From Saccharomyces paradoxus (taxonomy: Eukaryota > Ascomycota > Saccharomycetes > Saccharomycetales > Saccharomycetaceae): a DNA stretch of 64,000 bases. The translations under genes were made by a program, and so were the position numbers. The notes below the pieces were generated by a model, which saw nothing but the letters and a program-made list of their open reading frames with translations, was not told the origin of the DNA and made no database searches. Within the stretch, counting starts at the first letter, position 1. Every line of letters begins with the position of its first letter. Location: NCBI RefSeq assembly GCF_002079055.1, contig NC_047498.1:124001-188000 (forward strand), read 5' to 3'. Below, in pieces: positions 57,115 to 64,000 of this stretch.

Positions 57115-57676
57115 TGAGTAGTTTACCTTTTCTTTCTCACGACTATTTTAGCTGTTTATAAAAACTGTTACTGCTGCTTGAAATCACTTGAAAGTTCGGG
57201 CTAGAAAATTTTTTTCATGCACATTATTATATTATGCAAGGCACTGAAAGGAACAATACATGCTAAGTTTTTTTTCTTTCATGAGGTCATAATAAATTAA
57301 AAAAACAGTCAATACATAAATGCGAAGCTAAAGTACACAGTTCTATTTCTTTTCGTCGTAATGTAGTAACTACAATCAATCAACTTTTTTTTTGCTTTTA
57401 CATTTCATTTATTCCTTTTTCTTAGGATCCAGAGTTTCTTGCAAAAGTAACAAAGAACAATGCCGGTAGGAATATTGAAAAAGCTGGGTATAAGACAAGT
57501 AAAAACAATGTTTGGTTCAAAGTAATGCCGGAGAATTCCTAGTGTACAATTTCCAATATTTCGAAATTGCTGCGTGAGTCCCTAAACAGAATAATAGTAA
57601 GCTTTTCTTTCTTTTTAAGGCCGTTTATTGTATAGAAAAAAGTGCGGAATGCTGTTAGAAAAAAATAGTCATATTA
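57115..57676. other. SDO1 promoter / IZH3 3' region
   Basis: A 562 bp spacer between co-oriented genes. The RRPE-like block at 57204-57215 is the only motif I can name. T- and A-rich elsewhere, with no RNA gene or repeat found. Confidence 0.5.
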
Positions 57677-59308
57677 TCATGATAAAACCCATCTCTTGGC
57701 AAACATATCTAAAATAGCTCTATAATGGCCAATAACACCCAAAACTACGAAGAAATGCCAAAAAGTGTGCGAGCAACCAAAATAATCAACCCACCATAGG
57801 GATTTAAATGATTTGGCATGCGAGGGGCAGGACTTGCATTTGGAATGGGCGGTTGGCACCTTCCTAAAATGAATTTCCCTTTGCTTTGTGATGATTTCTA
57901 AATCAGTAGATAATTCGTAGTTTGTTGGAATAGTTTTATCAACTTGAACGTCAGACCTAAATCGTTCAGGAATGAACGAACCGTAGAAGACCACACCAAC
58001 CAAATACCAAACAACGGATTTGTACGTGACGGGACTAAATAGCCTTGCCGCATAACGAAGATCAGTCAAAAATATCAAATGTAAAAATGACAATACACCC
58101 ATGGTAGCTAATAGAATGAAGAATCTAATTCTTAATGGCCTTGCCTCAGGTCTATCAAAGCGAGGGGACCAATTCATAAACACACCAAATACACCTAGTG
58201 CCAAAGAAATACTCATGTAAGTGCACATCGCCCAATAACATGAATACATGGTAACAAACTCAGTTGTTAAAATTGAGGCTGTTATCAAGATCGTAATACC
58301 GCTATAATCAACACAGGCAAATTTAGAACGCAGATTTAAGAAGGACGTACCGTTGAACGTATGCCAAAATACAGAACTCAGCATACATTTCAACGCAGCC
58401 GCCAAAAACATGAATACAATCCATCTAGCTTGTGATGGGACCTGGGAATTCTGCCAAACTTCAGATTGAGGAAAATCAAAGATTGCCAGGTAAATTATAT
58501 ACATGGCTCCCAACAAATGAGACCAAATATTGGAAGTTTCATTATGCCAGCCGTACCAGTTGAAGATGGACAGCAATGACTTGGAATGGGTATTATAAAA
58601 CCTATAGCCATGGATTATGTATCTGTTTTCTCTCCATGGAAATGGTAATTGGTAATAATGTAAGTGTTGAGTTTCACCCAGATTATATGCTTTGCCATGG
58701 TTGTATGAATTTATGAAGGACTTGATATCGGTAGTTGGATTCAAAGGTTCTTCAATCAAAATTTCCGTTTTTATCATGGATTTTTTCACTGGACCGCAAT
58801 AGTCTTTCACACTAGAAATATAATCGTTTTCCTCTTTGATTCTCGTTTGGATGGAATGGTTTGTTGAGGAACGTGAGGAGGACTTCACTTGGGAACATAC
58901 TGTTGAGGATGAGGACACCAATGAAGTGGACGTAGAAGCATTGTTTAGCTTGAAAGTAGAGACTGAATTCACCAAAGTGACTGCATCTGAATCTCCCAGT
59001 GAAAACTGGGACTCTGCATTCAAAGACTTGCCACTATTTCTTTTGTATACAGAACTTGTTACCTTCTTCTCTTTTGGAGAGTCTATTATCTCCAAATCGT
59101 CAAAGAGTCCATTTTCAGAGTGTTTAATACTTTCATCAATAGCTGAAAATGGATGAGGAACGAATTTCGAGTAATTGTAATTATAGATGGATTTACTGGA
59201 TTTTTTCACCTTCTGAAAATTGTCTACACCCTTCCTCTTTAACCTTGATAAAGATCCCATGGGTGAGGGTATGTACTGAGTTAAGCTTTTGCTCGAAGGG
59301 TCCATCAT
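57677..59308 (-). CDS. IZH3: Izh3, PAQR-family membrane receptor/hydrolase-like protein
   Basis: A 543-residue protein from the ATG at 59308 (MMDPSSKSLTQYIPSP), the S. cerevisiae length; the frame stays open 27 codons further upstream to another ATG. The N-terminal 240 residues are a Ser/Lys-rich cytosolic tail. Seven membrane helices of the PAQR (adiponectin-receptor/progestin-receptor) fold follow, with the zinc-site motifs NIWSHLLGA, SSVFWHTFNG, DYSGI and SHTFWHFFVVLG. Izh proteins affect zinc and sterol homeostasis, and fungal PAQRs respond to osmotin-like ligands. Izh3 is the member with the long N-terminal extension. Confidence 0.95.
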   Translation of the reverse strand: MMDPSSKSLTQYIPSPMGSLSRLKRKGVDNFQKVKKSSKSIYNYNYSKFVPHPFSAIDESIKHSENGLFDDLEIIDSPKEKKVTSSVYKRNSGKSLNAESQFSLGDSDAVTLVNSVSTFKLNNASTSTSLVSSSSTVCSQVKSSSRSSTNHSIQTRIKEENDYISSVKDYCGPVKKSMIKTEILIEEPLNPTTDIKSFINSYNHGKAYNLGETQHLHYYQLPFPWRENRYIIHGYRFYNTHSKSLLSIFNWYGWHNETSNIWSHLLGAMYIIYLAIFDFPQSEVWQNSQVPSQARWIVFMFLAAALKCMLSSVFWHTFNGTSFLNLRSKFACVDYSGITILITASILTTEFVTMYSCYWAMCTYMSISLALGVFGVFMNWSPRFDRPEARPLRIRFFILLATMGVLSFLHLIFLTDLRYAARLFSPVTYKSVVWYLVGVVFYGSFIPERFRSDVQVDKTIPTNYELSTDLEIITKQREIHFRKVPTAHSKCKSCPSHAKSFKSLWWVDYFGCSHTFWHFFVVLGVIGHYRAILDMFAKRWVLS

Positions 59309-59840
59309 GTACTTGATTGATAGTCTGTTGGAATATGAACTATTTTTCAACTTATCTGCGTTGCAGCTTCTTCTTTGTCCACTTTGCAATGGCTAAACTT
59401 TAACAGACGGCAAAATAAATATTGAGTTTGAACTAACTGTGTTCTAAAGAAAAAAGGAATGTCCACGAACTTATTATAAGAAGAGTAAACCACCACTTCG
59501 CTCGAATCCACCGCCAAGCTTTCCAGATGTACACCAACGCTGTGTCACCGTATGACTATATACCTTATTCATCAACACTTTCTCCATTTCCTGCAGGGAA
59601 AAAGAAAAGAGCGGTCACCCTGCAGTATACGAGCATCAGCCCACACCCCACACCAAAACGTTTCTTTTTCTGCGGCATTTCTTTTTTTCGGTCTGTCCCT
59701 GTCCCTTCCCACGAGGAGACATAATGATCCTCGACCTTACCCCACTTCCCCACGCCAATTAAAACAAATAAAAAATTTCTTTTGATTCTTCCGATACGCA
59801 AGTTTCATAGCATTTGAATGACTAGAAATTTGTTGGATAG
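59309..59840. other. IZH3 promoter / UBR2 3' region
   Basis: A 532 bp spacer. It is GC-richer than most (for example ACCCTGCAG near 59618 and ACCCCACTTCCCC near 59740). No ZRE (ACCTTNAAGGT) was found, although IZH paralogues are zinc-regulated. ORFs on both strands here have low-complexity translations and are not supported. Confidence 0.5.
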
Positions 59841-62800
59841 CTACATAGTCTCCCACCCACCAAGATCTGCATTGCCGTCCGTTAGTCGGAATACTATGTG
59901 CGGAATCATGTTGCCAAAAACAATCTCATTCGCCAGATTCGCGTATCTTGCCCGGTTCAAATAGACGGGAGTGCTGAATTTGTAATCTTCGTTGGTCTCT
60001 CCGTATTTACTTAGATAAGGTGCAGCGTAAAACGTACCTCTTTTGCCGTATGACAGATATATCGCATTTGTGGTGGTCATTAAGAAAACTCCGTAGGAGG
60101 AGGTGATTTCGCATTCATTTCTCATGTGATCAGTGCATTCCCCCTGTAAGTAACCTTGTAGTGCTATGCTCTTTTGAATATGGCATTTTTGGCCGCACAA
60201 CAAGCATACTCCGATTTCGTATTTATCACATTTATTCGATATTTCATCATTATCAAGGGTAAATTTGGAAAGGTTCAATGGCAGTTTGATAAGCTGGATA
60301 TGTTCTGGTGAAGGATATGATCTTGTGTTTATGTTCTGCACCATGTCATATATTACTTGCTGGATTCTTAAATTATCATTACCATCATTATACCTTTCGA
60401 TGTTTTGAGTCAATTCGTTGTAGAAGAAATCCTTTAAAAAATGGGTTAAATTGGGTAACTTGAAATACTGGAAAATAAGCTCTATTTCGTACTGCTTAGT
60501 TATCCCATAGTGATTAGGACAGTTATTGATATTATGGTCATCATATTGAATGCTGAATAATAAAAACGTTTTTCTACAAAAAATGGTCAATGACTCCAGT
60601 AATAAAAGGCATATAAAGCCTTTAATTTTCTCTAAACTTGCAACATCAAACTGAATATCATCTGGTTTAAAGAGGTCAACATACTTTTTGAAACTGCCAA
60701 ACAAGTAACAAAAGCTTGGGGATGATTCCTCAGATCCGCTTGGTGATATTTTGATTTTATTTCGACAGTCCTTGTAAAAATTTACTCTCATCATATCTCT
60801 TGCAAGCAACAGCAGTAGTTGGTGGAACCTTCTTTTGAACATTTCATAGATACATAGGGTAGGTGGTTCCAGGATCTTTCCTTTATCGATACTATCAAAA
60901 CTTTGGCTCATGTACAAGAGCAGATCCATATTATTACCGTCTATTAGAAACTGATTCCAATTCCATATTTTACGAGAAACTTCGTTGCTAAATTTTTTCG
61001 ACTGAACAAACTTTTTATAAAGGAATGACTTCAGATCACAAAGTAATCTTAAGGTCAAAATGCATTGACTAGAAATCCTTCCCATATTCACTATTTTTCC
61101 CTCTTCCTTGTACGATCTTAATCTAAGCTCTGTATTTGAAATAGTATTAACCAGAACACTATTAACAACTTTATATGCATCCTTGATAGTTGTGACTTTT
61201 TTACCCTGAAGATCACCAATAATCATCGCCGCCTTGATAGAAATAGGGCTCATTGGGTCAAGATTTTCTTCCACTTCCATTTGCTTTTCAATACACTTGA
61301 AAAACTCACTTGCAGTTCTCTTATCTATATCATTTACTTTCGGTAGAAACGAATTACTTAAAGAGTTGCATACGGGACAATATATCAATCCTGAACCATA
61401 CGATAATGGAATATTTTTTGTAGTTTGGTTTTGTATTCCACGAATGGACTTCATATGGCCACTTAAACATTTAGTATGTGATCCATGCCCGCACGCTCTT
61501 AGAACTGGTTCGCAGCTAGTTAGTTTCAATCTCGTTCCATCATCATCTTGAATTTTTTCTTGAACTGCACTGTCTTTTGTTTGCTTACCGCTGAACAGCG
61601 AATTTATCCTATTAACATCTGAAGGGTTTGTAAAGTCAATTCCATGATCACATATGTTCCGTTCTTGGTATGAAAAGTAAACAAATACGTCGTCATCCTT
61701 TGGCATCTTGCAAAATACGCAATCATCATCGCAACAACTATTGGTTGTATTACTACTATTATCTGCATCTGTTCTAGGAGGAGATAAACTAGGTGATGTT
61801 GTTCTGGGCGTACTAATCTCAGAAGTGTCTACACTATTGTTTTCCATAAATTTCAGTTGTTGCTGAGCCAACTTCTTCATTATTTTTTTCTTTCTCAATC
61901 GGGCAAGGTGTTTCTTCCTTTCAAACTCTTTATCCTTGTGTCCCTTATCTTCCTTCGGAGGCCACAATATTCCTGGTGTATATGACGTGGTTTGCTCCCT
62001 CAAATAGCTGTTTACATTTACATGAGGCGCTGTTTCCATTAAATACCTGAAAATTTCCCTAATTTTACCATGAGATTCCGAAAAATTATCCTTCAACAAA
62101 CAATAATACAGGATAGAACCAATACTGTGGTAATGGCAGAATTCTGTGTCAACAATTGCGTATTCGTGCCACAATATCGCCATAAATTCGTTTAAGTTAT
62201 TAACTACACATAAATGAATTAAATGAACAACTCTTGGTAGTAAATTATCATAATCGTACTTTATAATGTGATCTAGGGTATTCTTCAAAAACAATCCAAA
62301 AGTGTTTACTGATGATATTGAATAAAGTCCAGAAAATAAAGTATTTTTCAACATATCTTTAACCTTTTTTGCTGGTACAAAAGTATCTTCATATTTCATT
62401 TTCTTCAAATTCGCCATATTCAGCCTAATATTCTTTTCTACATCGTACCTTCTACTGGAGGAGAGCCCTATATAGTAAGGGTCAATCTCGTCTTTATATT
62501 TTTCTTTCAATGAGAAAACGCCACTGTCAGTCAAACTTACTGGGGAGGTGTAATTGGCATATTTCTCGAGATATATGTCAAATGAAGGGTGCTTAGTGAT
62601 ATGTTCTGGAATGCAGTTAACGATTTGCGCGTAAGAGCATGTGTCAAAACAAAGGGCATGGATAATTTCTGATTTAAACGTTCTCTCAAAACCTTCTTTT
62701 GAAGATTTCATGACTAATGATCTCACTTCCGTAAGCAGTTGAATCAACAACAAAATGCATTCATTGACAACAGCTATAGTGGTTTCTGTATCAGGATAAT

Positions 62801-64000
62801 CATACATTGGTACACCATTTGCCCAATGTTTCAATCCCCATCTTGAAAGGTAAGTAACCATTAGTTCATCAGGAATACACATTGCCATACTAAATTGGAC
62901 GTTGAAAATGTCACTAATATAAGTAAACTCTCTCATACTGTATTTTGTGTACATCCGAGCCTGATGAGTAATTGGGGTCCCATTTCTTACCCAAAAACCG
63001 ACATTTATTTGCCCAATTAGGACCAGTGTTGACAAAGCAGATTCTGATATATGTAAAGCCTTCTGCTTATCTTGGAAAACCTCGAAGAGATTAATGTAGT
63101 TTGTTAAAGGCGCAGGAATTGGCTCATATCTACCACATTGACTCCATTGAATAACAAATTTGAACAGATACGACATTGGATTAAAAAAATACTGTGTACT
63201 TACACCCACTTGGAAATTAATGGTTTCTGCGACATAATTGCATATCGTCTCTCTAACTGTAGACAAAGTTGCTTTATTCGCATCAGTTTCATTGGTTGAT
63301 GCGTTATCAGATGACATAGCCTTTCTAGAATTAGTTAGTGATTCGAATTCCCGGGTCTGGGCGACGTGTAGTAGTTTAAGGACAATTTGCTTACGGAAGG
63401 CTGCGTCTTTGACCAAAGATATACTACGTGTGTATCCATCTGTCATTATCAGTATTGATGAGAAAAAGAAATAAAATGCAGAAAAATCAAAATTTTCGAC
63501 CTCTACGTGTTCTTTAGTTTCCCTTTTCAATGGTAACACGTTACTGAATTCAGAGAAGGATTCGATTATTGCGTTGAATATTGCGTCATTTGAGAGCAAT
63601 TCTTCTGGAACAGTGTTCGCTGACATTACCGTACAAAGGTCTTTAAAGCAAATGATTGTTCTTCGATTTCGTATAGTTTCAGTAGGCAATTTAAAGCCAT
63701 TGTATAGAGAGATGGGCAAATATGACATCAAGTCCTCTGGATTGAATGCCATGAGAGTAAAAGCGAACCTAATAGTTCGTTCAATGAATCCTGATCTTAT
63801 AGTCATATTTGCTATGCTAGGGTCTTGGAAAGTGTATTGCCCTAATATACTCATAAGAGTTACCTGGCACTCTTTAGCGTCTGATGCAACTGCATCATAC
63901 AGAACTGAAAGATAAACATCGATGTATTGAGCGGCAAGGAACTTTCTGCTTTCATCCCTTACGGAGAATAACGACGCTATGATTTTTAACATTTTGAATT
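59841..64000 (-). CDS. UBR2: Ubr2, C-terminal part (cytoplasmic RING E3 ubiquitin ligase), 5' truncated by window edge
   Basis: The last about 1,385 codons of a large protein (about 1,870 residues in S. cerevisiae); the frame is open through base 64000, so the ATG at 63992 is internal and the UBR box lies outside. Visible are long helical UBR1-family segments, a RING-H2-like region (cysteines in CDDDCVFCKM and CDHG, then CGHGSHTKCLSGH and YCPVCNSL; about 61340-61750), and the C-terminal UBR-type autoinhibitory domain with CLLCGQKCH, SYGVFLMTT and APYLSKYGE. Ubr2 with Mub1 and Rad6 ubiquitinates Rpn4, controlling proteasome gene expression, and takes part in cytosolic protein quality control. 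Confidence 0.97.
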   Translation of the reverse strand, partial: FKMLKIIASLFSVRDESRKFLAAQYIDVYLSVLYDAVASDAKECQVTLMSILGQYTFQDPSIANMTIRSGFIERTIRFAFTLMAFNPEDLMSYLPISLYNGFKLPTETIRNRRTIICFKDLCTVMSANTVPEELLSNDAIFNAIIESFSEFSNVLPLKRETKEHVEVENFDFSAFYFFFSSILIMTDGYTRSISLVKDAAFRKQIVLKLLHVAQTREFESLTNSRKAMSSDNASTNETDANKATLSTVRETICNYVAETINFQVGVSTQYFFNPMSYLFKFVIQWSQCGRYEPIPAPLTNYINLFEVFQDKQKALHISESALSTLVLIGQINVGFWVRNGTPITHQARMYTKYSMREFTYISDIFNVQFSMAMCIPDELMVTYLSRWGLKHWANGVPMYDYPDTETTIAVVNECILLLIQLLTEVRSLVMKSSKEGFERTFKSEIIHALCFDTCSYAQIVNCIPEHITKHPSFDIYLEKYANYTSPVSLTDSGVFSLKEKYKDEIDPYYIGLSSSRRYDVEKNIRLNMANLKKMKYEDTFVPAKKVKDMLKNTLFSGLYSISSVNTFGLFLKNTLDHIIKYDYDNLLPRVVHLIHLCVVNNLNEFMAILWHEYAIVDTEFCHYHSIGSILYYCLLKDNFSESHGKIREIFRYLMETAPHVNVNSYLREQTTSYTPGILWPPKEDKGHKDKEFERKKHLARLRKKKIMKKLAQQQLKFMENNSVDTSEISTPRTTSPSLSPPRTDADNSSNTTNSCCDDDCVFCKMPKDDDVFVYFSYQERNICDHGIDFTNPSDVNRINSLFSGKQTKDSAVQEKIQDDDGTRLKLTSCEPVLRACGHGSHTKCLSGHMKSIRGIQNQTTKNIPLSYGSGLIYCPVCNSLSNSFLPKVNDIDKRTASEFFKCIEKQMEVEENLDPMSPISIKAAMIIGDLQGKKVTTIKDAYKVVNSVLVNTISNTELRLRSYKEEGKIVNMGRISSQCILTLRLLCDLKSFLYKKFVQSKKFSNEVSRKIWNWNQFLIDGNNMDLLLYMSQSFDSIDKGKILEPPTLCIYEMFKRRFHQLLLLLARDMMRVNFYKDCRNKIKISPSGSEESSPSFCYLFGSFKKYVDLFKPDDIQFDVASLEKIKGFICLLLLESLTIFCRKTFLLFSIQYDDHNINNCPNHYGITKQYEIELIFQYFKLPNLTHFLKDFFYNELTQNIERYNDGNDNLRIQQVIYDMVQNINTRSYPSPEHIQLIKLPLNLSKFTLDNDEISNKCDKYEIGVCLLCGQKCHIQKSIALQGYLQGECTDHMRNECEITSSYGVFLMTTTNAIYLSYGKRGTFYAAPYLSKYGETNEDYKFSTPVYLNRARYANLANEIVFGNMIPHIVFRLTDGNADLGGWETM

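Noticed and set aside
59527-59801. Several ORFs on both strands between IZH3 and UBR2
   Set aside because: Short, mutually overlapping, Ser/Phe/Pro-rich and without recognisable start context or family.
1-64000. Spliceosomal introns
   Set aside because: All recognised genes have full-length uninterrupted frames. I noticed no GTATGT with a downstream TACTAAC and AG in a 5' gene position.
1-64000. CRISPR arrays, prophage, toxin-antitoxin or other bacterial-type systems
   Set aside because: The window is plainly a yeast nuclear chromosome. No regularly spaced repeats or bacterial operon structure are present.

Overview
The window is a 64 kb piece of a budding-yeast nuclear chromosome, collinear with the centromeric part of Saccharomyces cerevisiae chromosome XII from SOF1 (YLL011W) on the left arm, across CEN12, to UBR2 (YLR024C) on the right arm. 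Evidence: dense intronless genes with short spacers, a 121 bp point centromere, Ty3-type sigma and Ty1/2-type delta LTRs next to a tRNA-Ser gene, and proteins I recognise in unbroken order. Many proteins differ from the S. cerevisiae versions I remember by scattered substitutions and small length changes in low-complexity tracts (Psr1 414 rather than about 427 residues, Drs1 745 rather than 752, and about a tenth of Lot6 residues). It is therefore probably a sister Saccharomyces species rather than S. cerevisiae. Gene names are by recognition and synteny; no search was run.

Left arm (1-22,600): SOF1 (3' end), PSR1, COX17, DRS1, LMO1, MMM1, SPO75, ORC3, SFI1, RTT109, DNM1. Centromere (22,604-22,724), read on the minus strand as CDEI-CDEII-CDEIII, sits in a gene-poor, fast-evolving gap that also holds a possible 68-residue membrane protein gene. 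Right arm: YLR001C, NOC3, CMS1, THI73, SSL1, SSK1, NSE1, PAM18, RLP24, TEN1, then a 1.5 kb Pol III/Ty landing zone (tRNA-Ser(AGA), a sigma solo LTR, a truncated Ty1/2-type remnant, one unassigned small ORF), then LOT6, YLR012C, GAT3, PPR1, BRE2, PML1, MEU1, POM34, PSR2, YEH2, IRC25, SDO1, IZH3 and UBR2 (cut by the window edge).

Functional themes: ribosome biogenesis is over-represented (SOF1, DRS1, NOC3, CMS1, RLP24, SDO1), and several of these promoters show PAC (GMGATGAG) and RRPE (AAAAATTTT-like) elements. Mitochondrial genes are COX17, MMM1, DNM1 and PAM18. Genome maintenance and chromatin genes are ORC3, RTT109, NSE1, TEN1, SSL1, BRE2 and SFI1. IRC25 and UBR2 both bear on proteasome abundance. 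The duplicated phosphatase pair PSR1/PSR2 lies on opposite sides of the centromere. All host genes appear intact. I found no CRISPR, phage, secondary-metabolite or defence-like system, and no clear undescribed multi-gene system. The best candidates for something not previously annotated are two small ORFs (22,858-23,064 and 40,984-41,196) and an unexplained 80 bp block between the two LTR remnants.
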